A DNA stretch of 64,000 bases from Haladaptatus sp. QDMS2 (GCF_029338295.1 NZ_CP119791.1:2170001-2234000); one strand, 5' to 3'. Positions 36,201 through 44,601 are shown, counted from the stretch's first letter. Numbers and translations: made by a program. Notes: generated from the sequence alone by a model not told the origin.

Positions 36201-36303
36201 AATGTTCACTGTACAGGAGGCCGGATGAGAGCGCCGCGAGCAGCCCGCCAAGCAGGGCGACCGACCACTGCTTGACACGGCGCAACGCGACAGCGAAAGA
36301 CAT
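33202..36303 (-). CDS. Membrane PAS/GAF sensor histidine kinase
   Basis: 1033 residues from the ATG at 36303. Four N-terminal transmembrane segments (about 10-110), then three PAS domains (150-260, 275-390, 395-510; FQSANQSFLDIYGFESA, FANQQLAEMLGYDAVELVGE, YLNAAHARLYGFDDPEALVG), two GAF domains (525-660, 700-835), an H-box (LLRHDILNGMVVIQSRA) and a HATPase_c (VLGNVITNAVEHNRTENPHI, VGDNGVGVP, GSGFGLFFVDTMVDQYGG). Complete. Autophosphorylates and passes phosphate to the adjacent HalX regulator; signals unknown. Confidence 0.9.
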   Translation of the reverse strand: MSFAVALRRVKQWSVALLGGLLAALSSGLLYSEHSSLSALEHVLPLFLAMGLVGFGWWLVQSRLSPAKVASIALWVVAGIGVLFVVSLWSGYHNLTSGISTAEILEQALVNVTVGGLSGAAIGFLDVRRAEHRERAVRTEQAVDATMDGVAVLDEHHRFQSANQSFLDIYGFESADQLCGHSYLELELTVETDRLEEEVKPAVQQTGGWRGELTGVRCDGTTFPKELTVNQLDDGGLAVVIRDITEKHESQRALREERARFRALTENAPVGVVTLDEDNVIQFANQQLAEMLGYDAVELVGEPMATLIPDRFRPAHKAGVNRYLNTGEQHLDWSALELAGLHRDGHEVPLSVSFGETTFDGQHLFTGILIDISERKEREQRLDLQAAAIENALDGIAIIDPDGEYVYLNAAHARLYGFDDPEALVGASWRTHYDSTELKRVESTVFPALQSIGHWNGETHATKRDGSKFTQELSLNALADGHLVCTARDVTERRLEEIRLNLLQEATLDLGTERDLSSVIESAVEISQSIMDYSLAIYWTYDEERDSLVPTHASDAAHQMFEDADMVIDNLVVTPGMQQMDAFENGEMQVVENYQDFPAARRFPLPLTSAVYVPLGSHGLLGLGSLERQTVSQTSRYLVSILSRSVENALERISREETIEALHADMRTMVATTEVQEVAEIAIETARNVLGFPLCTLWLADETGTRLEPVAWTDESAELFSEMPTFTADGESLSWQAFESGTPFTIADVQATEGRYNPNTKIRSELILPLGSAGVLNIGSLVPGDFDETDVSIARLLAANTEAALKEARFEADLQEQNDRLEFLNSLLRHDILNGMVVIQSRATYLRDRLEGEEKRHAETIERWSDNIIELVQHVRVMLDLFAGRGVEFHPVSLSDILERQVDRIRSAYPEIGFDVDIDEAVTVEANALLAEVLGNVITNAVEHNRTENPHIDVSLTTDGETATVRVGDNGVGVPDDLKDHIFRRDETGHVKSAGSGFGLFFVDTMVDQYGGTVHIEDNDPSGAVFVITLPLA

Positions 36304-36395
36304 ACCGAACACTCACAACATATCAGCAAGAAAGTTTTCCCTAACCAACACGCGCGGAAGCAACCGTTTTCCGCACCCGCTTGCAATACCCGGGC

Positions 36396-37046
36396 ATGGA
36401 ACTGGACCGTGCGACGGCGGTCGACCGCGTCGAACGACTCGTCGAGACGGTCGAGAACGAGACGATGCCGGTCCCGGTGCGCGAAATCTGGGTGTACGGC
36501 GACCTCGCACTCGGCCTCGACCCCGTCTCTCGCCTCGATATCTACCTGAAAAAGGACCTGCTGTTCCACGGCGACGCCAGCCGTGAGGAGGAGTTTCGCC
36601 GCGAATACGGCGTGAAGGGCGTCGGGCAGACCGTCAGTCTGGAGTGGGCAGAACAGTACCCGGAGTACATCCGCGCGAACGACAACGGGCACGTCGCCCC
36701 CGAAAAGTGCCTCGCCGCCCACCTCGTCGACAGCGACGAACCGATTCACCTCGAAGTGTGCAACGCCGGGTTCGAGAACAACGTCACCCAGCGCCTGAAA
36801 GGCGCGATGGCGCGTGAGGCATACGAACAGATTCTCGACCCCCGCGGGGCCGCCCTCTGGATAGATGGCCAGCGCTCGACTGACGCCTTCGACAAACTGC
36901 GAACCGGCGAGTACGTCTTCCCGACGCTCGCGGGCGCACTCGAAATGCTCGGCATGGACGACGACGAAGCCGCCACAGCGGCGGACGCGGTTCGCGCCTA
37001 CCGGTCGAGTCAGGAGGGCGCGTCCGTCCGGGGTGACGTTGTCTAA
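36396..37046 (+). CDS. Conserved haloarchaeal protein (DUF7095-like)
   Basis: 216 residues from the ATG at 36396. Soluble, acidic. Features REIWVYGDLALGLDPVSRLD and IYLKKDLLFHGDASREEEFR, resembling a nucleotidyltransferase-like strand pattern (YGDLALGLDPVSRLDIYL), but no full catalytic triad is evident. C-terminal YVFPTLAGALEMLGMDDDEA. Appears to be a well-conserved haloarchaeal family with no assigned function. Divergent from the kinase gene, 92 bp apart. Confidence 0.65.
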   Translation: MELDRATAVDRVERLVETVENETMPVPVREIWVYGDLALGLDPVSRLDIYLKKDLLFHGDASREEEFRREYGVKGVGQTVSLEWAEQYPEYIRANDNGHVAPEKCLAAHLVDSDEPIHLEVCNAGFENNVTQRLKGAMAREAYEQILDPRGAALWIDGQRSTDAFDKLRTGEYVFPTLAGALEMLGMDDDEAATAADAVRAYRSSQEGASVRGDVV

Positions 37047-37093
37047 CACGCTGGCCGCAACAGGTTTTAGACTGGTGTGCTGTATTCCCGACA

Positions 37094-37714
37094 ATGACCG
37101 ACTGGACGACGCGCCGCCGACTGCTCCAGCTTACGGGGGCAGGGCTCGCACTCTCGCTCGCTGGCTGTACGTCGGGTGGATCCGAGACCGACCAGACGAC
37201 GAGCGCCACGACCGCTGGACAATCGAATAATACGACGACCACGGCCGCGACGACGACGCGGACGGCGACACCCGAAGACCCAAGCGAACCGTCGGGCGAC
37301 ACGACCGTCGAGATGTGGACGGAGGGCAGTGAGACCGGCTTCGCCCCGGATATCGTCTGGGTCGAACAGGGCGCGACTGTGACGTGGAAGCAGGTCAGTG
37401 GCGTCCACTCGGCGACCGCGTACCACCTCGACTACGACCAGCCCACACGCATCCCGGACGAGGCAGAGCCGTGGGACAGTGAGGTGCTGGTAGACGAAGG
37501 TGCCGTGTTCGAGCACACCTTCGAGGTGGAAGGCGTCTACGACTACTTCTGTACGCCCCACGAGAAGGTGGGAATGCTCGGGACTGTCATCGTCGGCAAG
37601 CCGTCCCCCGACGGTCAGCCCGGCCTGGAACCCCCACAGAAAATGCTCCCCGAGGAAGCCCAGAAGAAAATCGAGGAACTCAACGAGCGGACGAAGAAGA
37701 TTCTCGACGGGTAA
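37094..37714 (+). CDS. Blue copper protein (halocyanin-like), lipid-anchored
   Basis: 206 residues. Tat motif (TTRRRLLQLTG) and lipobox (SLAGCTSGG) give a membrane-tethered outer protein after a Thr-rich linker. Cupredoxin domain: GFAPDIVWVEQGATVTWKQV, first His in GVHSATAYHLDY, and the ligand loop DYFCTPHEKVGMLGTVIVG (Cys, His, Met), so type 1 Cu. An extra C-terminal helix (PEEAQKKIEELNERTKKILD) is unusual. Likely electron carrier in respiration. Starts 47 bp after the DUF7095-like gene. Confidence 0.9.
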   Translation: MTDWTTRRRLLQLTGAGLALSLAGCTSGGSETDQTTSATTAGQSNNTTTTAATTTRTATPEDPSEPSGDTTVEMWTEGSETGFAPDIVWVEQGATVTWKQVSGVHSATAYHLDYDQPTRIPDEAEPWDSEVLVDEGAVFEHTFEVEGVYDYFCTPHEKVGMLGTVIVGKPSPDGQPGLEPPQKMLPEEAQKKIEELNERTKKILDG

Positions 37715-37724
37715 TTCGCGTCAC

Positions 37725-38510
37725 TCAAACGCGCCCGACGGTTACGTAAAACGGCACGGTCTCAGTTTTCTCGTAGGTTTCTGCTTGCATCTGCGCGATT
37801 GCCTCGCGCCCCATCTCGCGCCACGCGGTTCGCAGGGCGTCGTACTGGTCTGCGGTCAGGTCACCGGCGAGCAGCGTCTTCCGGTCCTTTTCGAGTCCCG
37901 ACCCGAGCGCTTTTCGCTTCGCCGCTTCGAGTTCGTGGGCCGCATACGGCACAGTGACCGTTCGAGTGTGGTCGTAGCGGACGGTCGAAACGTCGGTGAA
38001 CCCGGCGTCACGGAACAGGGCAGCCGCGTCCGCGCCGAGCGTCACGTCCGTGTTTACGCCGGCGACGTAGTGTTTACGCGCCGTTTCCGCGAGCTGCGAC
38101 TCAGCAGCGACGGTCGAATCGATGGTCACCGCACCGTTGTCCGGTTCGATGGCCGCGACGAGGTCGCCCGAAACGCGCCCGAACTCGCGGACGGCGACGG
38201 CGGGGTCGGGCAGATTGATGAGCAGTGCCTGACAGACCACGAGGTCGAACGAGTCGTCCGTAAACGGAATCGAGAGGGCGTCTCCGAGGACTGCGGGCCC
38301 AGAAAGGTGTGCAAGCAGCGCCGGGTCGCGGTCGAGACCGACCACTTCACCGGGCGTCTCCGCGCTGAGTACCGTCGTCAGTTCGCCCGTGCCACAGCCA
38401 ACGTCGAGGACACGCCGGCGATTCGGGAGATCGAGACCGGCGAGTGCAGACCGGTCCGTCCACATCCCGCGGCGTGTCTCGCGGAGGTACTCGGCGGCGA
38501 ATCGACGCAT
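37725..38510 (-). CDS. Class I SAM-dependent methyltransferase
   Basis: 261 residues. SAM motif RRVLDVGCGTGELTTVLSAE, VVGLDRDPALLAHL, then LSIPFTDDSFDLVVCQALLI, the UbiE/Methyltransf_11 pattern. Starts immediately after the endonuclease IV stop (ATG at 38510), so the two are co-transcribed. A functional link to DNA repair is not established. Ends 11 bp from the convergent copper-protein gene. Substrate unknown. Confidence 0.85.
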   Translation of the reverse strand: MRRFAAEYLRETRRGMWTDRSALAGLDLPNRRRVLDVGCGTGELTTVLSAETPGEVVGLDRDPALLAHLSGPAVLGDALSIPFTDDSFDLVVCQALLINLPDPAVAVREFGRVSGDLVAAIEPDNGAVTIDSTVAAESQLAETARKHYVAGVNTDVTLGADAAALFRDAGFTDVSTVRYDHTRTVTVPYAAHELEAAKRKALGSGLEKDRKTLLAGDLTADQYDALRTAWREMGREAIAQMQAETYEKTETVPFYVTVGRV

Positions 38511-38511
38511 T

Positions 38512-39381
38512 TCAGTTTTCGCGCAGGTCCTTCACGCGGTCGATGTTCCACGCGAAGCCCTTGCCGTCTTCCGTCGGCGTTTCGAGGACGAGCGGGACGT
38601 CTTCGAGGTCCGGATGGTTGATGATGGCGCGCATGCCTTCTTCACCAATCAGGCCCTCGCCGATGAGGGCGTGTTCGTCCTTGTTGGTTCCACAGGCGTG
38701 TTTTGAGTCGTTGAGGTGGATGCACTTGAGGTGTTCGAGGCCGACGACGTCGTCGAGTTCTTCGACGGTTTCGTAGACGCCCTCCTCCGTCGAGAGGTCG
38801 TAGCCCGCGGCGAAGGCGTGGGCCGTGTCGAGGCAGATGTCCAGATTCTGGTCCGAATGTTCGAGGACGTAGGCGAGGTGCTCGAAGTCGCCGCCGAGTT
38901 TCGTCCCGCTCCCGGCGTCGCTCTCGATGAGGACGGTCACGTCCTCGGGGACGTCGAGTTCGCTCAGCGCGGAGACGGCGTTTTCGAGGCCGCCTTCGAC
39001 GCCTGCACCGGTGTGTGCCCCGAGGTGGACGTTCACGTACTCGATGTCGAGGGCGGCGGCGGCGTCTACTTCCTCTTGCATGCTGTCGATGGACTTCTGT
39101 CGGAGGCCGTCTTTCGGCGTACAGAGGTTCACGAGATACGAGGTATGGATGACCCACGGGCCGTCGAGTTCGGCGGCCGTCCGGTCTCTGAACAGCGCCA
39201 CCTCTTCCTCGCCGAGGTCCGGGCTTTGCCAGACCTGGGGAGAGTGGGTGAAAATCTGTCCGCAGTTGCCGCCGAAGGCGACCTGGCGGAAGACGGCGTT
39301 CGCGATGTTGTCGTGTGGCGGTTTATCGTCGTCACTCGACACTTTCGAACTCGACATAGAAACGTGTGCTCCAACTCGCAT
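38512..39381 (-). CDS. nfo: Endonuclease IV
   Basis: 289 residues. A TIM-barrel AP endonuclease: [112 protein letters not shown] and the final [12 protein letters not shown]. The His, Glu and Asp residues of the trinuclear zinc site are all in place. Incises DNA at abasic sites in base-excision repair. First gene of a two-gene reverse operon with the methyltransferase; divergent from the peroxiredoxin gene. Confidence 0.95.
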   Translation of the reverse strand: MRVGAHVSMSSSKVSSDDDKPPHDNIANAVFRQVAFGGNCGQIFTHSPQVWQSPDLGEEEVALFRDRTAAELDGPWVIHTSYLVNLCTPKDGLRQKSIDSMQEEVDAAAALDIEYVNVHLGAHTGAGVEGGLENAVSALSELDVPEDVTVLIESDAGSGTKLGGDFEHLAYVLEHSDQNLDICLDTAHAFAAGYDLSTEEGVYETVEELDDVVGLEHLKCIHLNDSKHACGTNKDEHALIGEGLIGEEGMRAIINHPDLEDVPLVLETPTEDGKGFAWNIDRVKDLREN

Positions 39382-39467
39382 ACGCGTCTTTTTTCCCAGA
39401 GGAGCAAAGGGGCTTCGAAGGTGTCCCCGACCCGAGTCTATACATTCGTGTAGACCTATCAGAAATC

Positions 39468-40001
39468 ATGACTGGAACCAGAGGACTCACTGTCGGACAG
39501 GAAGCGCCGGAGTTCACCGCCCCGCTCGTCACGCCGTCGGGGGCCATCGAACCGACCACGCTCTCTGCGCTGCTCGACGACCGGCCCGTCCTTCTCGCGT
39601 TTTACACGAACGACTTCACGCCCGACTGCATCAGCGAGTGGTGTGCCTTTCGCGACTACGACTGGTTCGCGACGGGCGAGCAGGTGCAGGTCGTCGGCGT
39701 GAGCAAGTCTCGCCCCGCCACGCACCGCCGGTTCATCGACCATCTCGGCCTCTCGTTTCCGCTCTACTCGGATACCGACCTCTCGATTGCGGAGGCCTAC
39801 GACGTGCGATATCGGGCGTTCAAGGTCGTCCCGCGCGCGCATCGGTCCTGCTTCCTCATCGATACAGATGGCGTCATCCGGTACCGGTGGCTGGCGGACG
39901 ACCCCATCGACCCGACGCGGGACACCCCGCCGATGGCGGCGCTTCACGAGGCCGTCGTCGAACACATCGGCGAACCGGAAAACGAGACGTTCGGGTTCTA
40001 G
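39468..40001 (+). CDS. Peroxiredoxin (AhpC/TSA, Bcp-like)
   Basis: 177 residues from the ATG at 39468. Thioredoxin fold with VGQEAPEFTAPLV, FYTNDFTPDCISEWCAFRDY (peroxidatic Cys in TPDC and a second Cys five residues later, as in Bcp), VVGVSKSRPATHRRFIDHLG, PLYSDTDLSIAEAYDV and CFLIDTDGVIRYRW. Reduces peroxides in the cytoplasm. The end overlaps the convergent lipoate ligase by 4 bp. Divergent from nfo, an oxidative-damage repair gene, which makes functional sense. Confidence 0.9.
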   Translation: MTGTRGLTVGQEAPEFTAPLVTPSGAIEPTTLSALLDDRPVLLAFYTNDFTPDCISEWCAFRDYDWFATGEQVQVVGVSKSRPATHRRFIDHLGLSFPLYSDTDLSIAEAYDVRYRAFKVVPRAHRSCFLIDTDGVIRYRWLADDPIDPTRDTPPMAALHEAVVEHIGEPENETFGF

Positions 40002-40813
40002 TTTGCGAGCGGATTCGTCCGCTCTCGGTTCCACGCGTCGGTGGCGAATTTCGTCGCTGCTCGCTCGCGCGCACGGTCGATTTCGTCCTGCGTCCATTGG
40101 CCTTCTTCTGCGTTCGCCCACTCACCGAGTGCGTCTTCGAGGGCGCGAACCGCCTGCTCGCGGTCGATGCCCGCGAGTTCGCGAATCGAGGTGATGCGAG
40201 TTTCTACGTCTTCGGGAGTGAGGTCAGGGTCTGCAAACACGGCCAGATGCGTCTCCGCGTCGAGGTCGTACTTAAGCGACCCGTGCTGGATGATGGCGTC
40301 CCGACGGCGGTACTGGGCATTGCCGCTTATCTTGCGCCCCGCCGCGACCACGTCGTGGGCGGGATGCAGGTCGCGCAGGTAGCACGACGGTTGGTAAAGC
40401 GACGGCTGGGGTTCGTCCGCGAAGTGGGCGGGGACGTCCATCGCGGAGAAGGCATCGAAGACGGGCGTACACAGCAGTTCGTAGGTCTCCATGAGGTCGC
40501 CGGGCAACTCCGCCGCGGGCGCGGTAATCGAGTAGGAGATGTCGGTGTCGTAGCCGTGGAAAATACCGCCGCCGCCGGTCGGTCGCCGGGTGACCGTGAT
40601 GCCTTCGCGGTCGCAGTAGTCCCAGTCGGCGGTGTCTGCCTCCTGTCTGTAGCCGAGCGAGAGCGTGCTCGGTTTCCAGCGGTAGACTCGAAGCGTGCGC
40701 GGTCCGCCGGCGGCCGCCGTCTCTGCTGCAATTTCGTCGAGTGCCATGTTCATCGGCCCGTCCCACGATTCTTCGCGGATGAGCCGCCACTCGCGGTCTG
40801 CGAGGTCTGTCAT
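39998..40813 (-). CDS. lplA: Lipoate-protein ligase family protein
   Basis: 271 residues from the ATG at 40813. BPL/LplA catalytic fold: GPMNMALDEIAAETAAAGGP, LRVYRWKPSTLSLGYRQEAD, the RRPTGGGGIFHGYDTDISYS motif (RRxxGGGxVxH), and ISGNAQYRRRDAIIQHGSLK with the KxxGxAQ-type region. Attaches lipoate or octanoate to the E2/GcvH lipoyl domains. The C-terminal 70 residues resemble the accessory helix region. A lone gene here with no glycine-cleavage genes nearby. Confidence 0.9.
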   Translation of the reverse strand: MTDLADREWRLIREESWDGPMNMALDEIAAETAAAGGPRTLRVYRWKPSTLSLGYRQEADTADWDYCDREGITVTRRPTGGGGIFHGYDTDISYSITAPAAELPGDLMETYELLCTPVFDAFSAMDVPAHFADEPQPSLYQPSCYLRDLHPAHDVVAAGRKISGNAQYRRRDAIIQHGSLKYDLDAETHLAVFADPDLTPEDVETRITSIRELAGIDREQAVRALEDALGEWANAEEGQWTQDEIDRARERAATKFATDAWNRERTNPLAN

Positions 40814-40855
40814 CAAGTCACTGTCCGCAGGCCGAAAAGAAAGGAGTTGCGCCGG

Positions 40856-41029
40856 TCAGTGGTCTTCGAGTGCGCCGTGGGCGGCCCCCGCGTGGATGGC
40901 GGCGACCGTCACACAGTCGAGACACGCCCAGACGCGGTCGTCGTTGTCGCCGAACACGCGCCGGAACTGCGGGGTGACGGCCTGTCCGCAGTTTTGACAG
41001 AGCGTCTTCTCGAACGCGGCTCCGTTCAC
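40856..41029 (-). CDS. Small zinc-finger protein (DUF7563-like)
   Basis: 57 residues with a GTG start at 41029. Two CxxC pairs, LCQNCGQAVTPQFRRVFGDN and WACLDCVTVAAI, form a single zinc ribbon, as in the short haloarchaeal DUF7563-type proteins. Ends ALEDH. Two near TGA-to-start choices exist, but no in-frame ATG covers the first CxxC. A protein or nucleic-acid partner is likely; function unknown. 43 bp upstream of the lipoate ligase gene on the same strand. Confidence 0.65.
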   Translation of the reverse strand: MNGAAFEKTLCQNCGQAVTPQFRRVFGDNDDRVWACLDCVTVAAIHAGAAHGALEDH

Positions 41030-41125
41030 GGCGTCACCTCGAACGGGTGGTACGGTCGGTTTCGGTACTGAAACGGTGTGGAGACGGTGGTAGTGATGGC
41101 TATTCCCCCCTGAAGGTAATGGCGT

Positions 41126-41151
41126 GAAAGTCGTGACCCCACACGACTTTC
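41126..41151. repeat. Perfect 10-bp hairpin
   Basis: GAAAGTCGTG (41126-41135), loop ACCCCA, CACGACTTTC (41142-41151). A C-rich stretch follows. It lies about 100 bp upstream of the small zinc-finger gene. It could be an operator, a leader structure or a mobile-element end. Confidence 0.5.
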
Positions 41152-41266
41152 AGTTGGGCCCCGAATTCCCCACCCCATTGGGTCCGGTGACCCGTACTCA
41201 TTCGAGAATTTCAACCAACTAACAAATAGTGCTTGAGTGGTAAAGCCCTATTTATTGCACAGTCGA

Positions 41267-41494
41267 TTACGGTGAATCTTCCCCGGTTGCGAGACCATCG
41301 AGAACCGAGGCAATCTGCGTCAATCGCTCGTCCTCACCTTCGATATCGTGACGGTCGGACAGATACTGCGGGTCGTTGTATGTCACGTTCACAGTGCCGT
41401 CTTCCTCCCAGACGAGGAGTTTCTGGGGCAGGACAGTATCGACTGGATACGAATTTACACCGGCGGCGGGGCAATCCACGCCCACCGAAAGAGA
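41267..41494 (-). pseudogene. DUF302-domain fragment
   Basis: About 72 residues ending at 41267 match the C-terminal half of a DUF302 domain: LPQKLLVWEEDGTVNVTYND and PQYLSDRHDIEGE are the family pattern LPLKxLVWEDxxGxVWVSYNDP...ERH. The upstream half, with the usual FxNPxxGT motif, is missing, and the frame runs into the promoter of the divergent calcium-repeat gene. Truncated, probably not functional. Confidence 0.65.
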
Positions 41495-41531
41495 TAGGTT
41501 GTATATTTGAGATTTGAAAAGCAGCTCCGAA

Positions 41532-42200
41532 ATGCACGCACGAACGATGGTCCTCGTCTGGCTGGCGCTGGCGCTCTCCGTCGGCAACGGTGCTGCGCTG
41601 ACCCCGCACCCGGCGCTCGACACCGCGGTCTCACTCCCAGACGACACGACCGACACTCTAACCGACACAGACGGCGATGGGCTGACAGACGTCGAAGAGG
41701 AACAGAATTACCAGACAGACCCGAGAGAAGCCGACAGCGACCAAGACGGACTCGGTGACGGCAGAGAAATCCAGTACGGCACCGACCCGGCCGACCCCGA
41801 TTCGGACAACGACGGCGTCCTCGACGGTGAGGAACTCGACGTGACCGACCCCCTCCACCCGGATACCGACACCGACGGGCTGAGAGACGGTGCCGAGTTG
41901 GAGCACGGAACCGATCCCGTGCGGAGCGACACCGACGGCGATGGCTTACCGGACGGCGAGGAAATCGACCGCGGAACCGACCCACTCAGTGTCGACTCAG
42001 ACGGCGACGGTGCGCGTGATGGTGAGGAGGTTCGCCTCGAAACCGACCCGCTGCAACCCGACCAGCGGACGGAACTCGACCTCTCGCTGTCGGCGATGCA
42101 AACGCAGATCGCGACGTGGAAACCGGTCGATTTCGTCGGCGTCGGAGTACTGGTCGCCCTGGCTGCGTTCAGCGCGTTTTTCCTCTTGCGACGGGCCTAA
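41532..42200 (+). CDS. Surface protein with thrombospondin-3-like calcium repeats
   Basis: 222 residues from the ATG at 41532. Signal sequence (TMVLVWLALALSVGNGAA), then six or so DxDxDGxxDxxE repeats (TDTDGDGLTDVEEEQ, ADSDQDGLGDGREIQYGTDP, PDSDNDGVLDGEEL and others) that bind Ca2+, and a C-terminal transmembrane anchor (VGVGVLVALAAFSAFFLLRR). It would face the cell exterior, perhaps for adhesion or S-layer contact. Promoter: TATATTTG about 35 bp upstream. Confidence 0.8.
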   Translation: MHARTMVLVWLALALSVGNGAALTPHPALDTAVSLPDDTTDTLTDTDGDGLTDVEEEQNYQTDPREADSDQDGLGDGREIQYGTDPADPDSDNDGVLDGEELDVTDPLHPDTDTDGLRDGAELEHGTDPVRSDTDGDGLPDGEEIDRGTDPLSVDSDGDGARDGEEVRLETDPLQPDQRTELDLSLSAMQTQIATWKPVDFVGVGVLVALAAFSAFFLLRRA

Positions 42201-42343
42201 CGGAGTCGCGCTTCGGCCAGCACCCTCCGTAAACCACCGCGGAATGAACCACTAAGCTCGGATTTTATATCCCAATATGCGGTTTATTCACCATGCTCCC
42301 GCACACGCGGAACTTTTAGTCACGGGCCCGCTATCAGCCAGTA

Positions 42344-43252
42344 ATGGTCAGAAACGTCGCACCCGAGATGGCGGATCTCGAGCCCGAGGACTTCTATCTC
42401 CTCTCGGGCATCGAACACGGGATGCGCTTTAGCAAGTGGGTCAACCGCGAGAAACTCCCCGAGTTCGCGAACCTCACCGAGAAAGAGGTCGATTACCGCA
42501 TCGACCGGTGTCACGACCGAGGGTTCATCGAACGAAAGACCCAGCAGTACGAGGGGTTCCGGCTGACCTTCGAGGGGTACGACATCCTCGCGCTACGAAC
42601 GTTTGCGGAGCGCGACACCATCCGCGGGTTCGGATCACCACTCGGCGTCGGCAAAGAGAGCGACGTCTACGAAGTGCAGTCGTACAAACCGCTCGCGCTC
42701 AAGTACCACCGGGAGGGCTTTACGAATTTCCGGCAGGTGCAAAAAGAGCGCGACTACACGTCCGACAACCAGCACGTCTCCTGGCAGTACACCGCCCGCA
42801 AGGCAGCAGAGCGCGAGTACGAAATCCTCGAAACGCTCTACCCCGACGTGCGAGTCCCCCGGCCCATCGACCACAACCGTCACGCCATCATCATGGAGAA
42901 GATAGACGGCGTCGAACTCTCCCGGGCCGGACTCGAACCGGAGCAGGTCGTCCCCGTGTTGAACCTCATCCTCCGCGAGATGCAGGGGGCCTACGAGCGA
43001 GGGTACGTCCACTCGGACATGAGCGCGTACAACGTGTTCGTCGGAACCGACGGCGTCACGATTTTCGACTGGCCACAGGCGGTGGCCACCGACCACGACA
43101 ACGCCGCGGAACTGCTCACCCGCGACGTCGAGAACATCGTTGGCCACTTCCAGCAGAAATACCCCGGGCAGATGGCCGACAACATAGACATGCGCGCCAT
43201 CGCCCAGGCCGTGATGGCCGGCGAGTTCGAGTCGATCGAACACACGGCGTAG
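42344..43252 (+). CDS. rio2: Serine/threonine kinase Rio2
   Basis: 302 residues. N-terminal winged helix (1-85; LTEKEVDYRIDRCHDRGFIE), then the RIO kinase: P-loop GVGKESDVYEVQ, catalytic Lys in LALKYHREG, MEKIDGVELSRAGLEPEQVV, the catalytic loop GYVHSDMSAYNVFVG (HxDxxxxN) and the metal-binding IFDWPQAVATDHDNA. Typical Rio2 and full length. Acts in final maturation of the small ribosomal subunit. Confidence 0.95.
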   Translation: MVRNVAPEMADLEPEDFYLLSGIEHGMRFSKWVNREKLPEFANLTEKEVDYRIDRCHDRGFIERKTQQYEGFRLTFEGYDILALRTFAERDTIRGFGSPLGVGKESDVYEVQSYKPLALKYHREGFTNFRQVQKERDYTSDNQHVSWQYTARKAAEREYEILETLYPDVRVPRPIDHNRHAIIMEKIDGVELSRAGLEPEQVVPVLNLILREMQGAYERGYVHSDMSAYNVFVGTDGVTIFDWPQAVATDHDNAAELLTRDVENIVGHFQQKYPGQMADNIDMRAIAQAVMAGEFESIEHTA

Positions 43253-43366
43253 TAGGATTCCGTATTTTCGGCAGTTAGAGCCTCGATACGGCCGAGTATG
43301 CGATTGTGGAGGCGCGACGAATAAACCGTATTTCAGGATATGAAATCCGCGTTCGAGGCGGAATCC

Positions 43367-43392
43367 ACCGTAGGTAGCGTGCTACCAACGGT
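43367..43392. terminator. Bidirectional hairpin between convergent genes
   Basis: ACCGT-a-GGTAGC-gt-GCTACC-a-ACGGT (43367-43392) is a near-perfect palindrome lying between the ends of rio2 and the convergent lipoprotein gene, with TCCGC/GCGGA at 43346-43362 beside it. Position and symmetry suggest a shared terminator. Confidence 0.5.
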
Positions 43393-43400
43393 TGAGACGG

Positions 43401-44438
43401 CTACCCGAACACTTCGAGTTGCGCTTCGTAGTCTGTCCCGTCGTACGCGAAGTAGACCTCCTCGGAGAACTCGACGCGTCCCGAGTCCGGCTCTGGAGTA
43501 TCGTCCACACCGAGTCGCGCTAAAATATCGGTGAAGTCGGTCGAGAGCGGAACTGTTTCTTCGTATCCGAGACCCCCCTGCGCCGAGTCGAGCAATGACT
43601 GTTGTTCGTCCGTGAGGTCTTCGCTCCAGAAGGTAGTCTCGAGATACGTGTCGTCGAGATAGGCACGGTACGCGGCTTCCGAGTCAGCGATTCGCGTCGC
43701 TTCGTGTTCGTACTGCGCGAGTTCGACCGACACTTCTTCCACGACCGCACGGGCGTATACCGTTCCGTCACCCGATTCGAAGACGACGTGCGTGAACGGT
43801 GGTGCGGGGACGAGGTCGGTTTCGTCGGCTGACCGGCGAAGGAACAGGTGTCCCCGGTGTTCGGGCGGTTCATCTTCGAGGTCGATAAAGCCGTACTCGG
43901 GTGCCATCCTGCCTTCCGCAGTTTCGACTGCGTGAATATCGAGTTCCGAAAGCCCGTGAGTCGTGTCGAGAGGCGTTGGATTACCCAGGCCGAGACTGGA
44001 GGTGTACGTTTCGGCGTCAGCAGGTGGTTGACCGTCGATGCGGTCGAACCAGAGCAGCCATCGCGTCCGCGTCACCGTCCCCGTTTCCCTGACGCGCACT
44101 TCGTAGTAGTTCCCTTCCTGTTCCAGATAGGCGGGAACGTTTCTCCCGGTGGTCGAAAGGGCGAAACCCTCGGTGGTGACCGCGCCCTCGGTTACGATTC
44201 GTGAAGCAAGGTCCCGGTCGGATTCGTCGTACGGACCGGCGGCTCGCCAGGTGAACCGACCCACAAGAGATGGCCCGAGCCTGCGAAGGGAAAGCCGATA
44301 TCTGGGGGCATTGTCTGTACGTGTAACACACCCACCGACTGTGCCAATGGCCACCCCACCGAGCGAAGTCAGGAACGTCCGTCGAGACGGGGAGCGACCG
44401 CCGGGAGTAGCAGATGGCCGATGTGGAGGAACCTGCAT
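43401..44438 (-). CDS. Tat-exported lipoprotein, unknown
   Basis: 345 residues. Tat motif (SPSRRTFLTSLGG) with lipobox (GTVGGCVTRT). The body has no cysteines, is acidic, and is organised in two parts: ALSTTGRNVPAYLEQEGNYY and TRTRWLLWFDRIDGQP in the first, and YRAYLDDTYLETTFWSEDLT then YFAYDGTDYEAQLEVFG in the second. Similar to a haloarchaeal secreted family, but I do not recognise it. Ends 150 bp from rio2, convergent. Confidence 0.65.
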   Translation of the reverse strand: MQVPPHRPSATPGGRSPSRRTFLTSLGGVAIGTVGGCVTRTDNAPRYRLSLRRLGPSLVGRFTWRAAGPYDESDRDLASRIVTEGAVTTEGFALSTTGRNVPAYLEQEGNYYEVRVRETGTVTRTRWLLWFDRIDGQPPADAETYTSSLGLGNPTPLDTTHGLSELDIHAVETAEGRMAPEYGFIDLEDEPPEHRGHLFLRRSADETDLVPAPPFTHVVFESGDGTVYARAVVEEVSVELAQYEHEATRIADSEAAYRAYLDDTYLETTFWSEDLTDEQQSLLDSAQGGLGYEETVPLSTDFTDILARLGVDDTPEPDSGRVEFSEEVYFAYDGTDYEAQLEVFG

Positions 44439-44601
44439 ACGACAAAATGTTAATCTGTTGGTAAATGTTTTCTCCCACTTCGACGCAAACCAAGTGGATT
44501 GGACCTCGAAATAGCCGCTGGTAGCGCGCGCTGGCAGGGGCGGGTGCCGCTGGAACCGCCAGAGCGCTTAATTGGCTCACGCGAGTGTGACGACTCACGA
44601 A

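Noticed and set aside
38716-39453. 245-residue plus-strand frame opposite nfo
   Set aside because: Fully antisense to a well-supported endonuclease IV gene.
41026-41214. 62-residue reverse-strand gene overlapping the hairpin
   Set aside because: It crosses the palindrome and C-rich stretch and extends in another frame over the better small zinc-finger gene.
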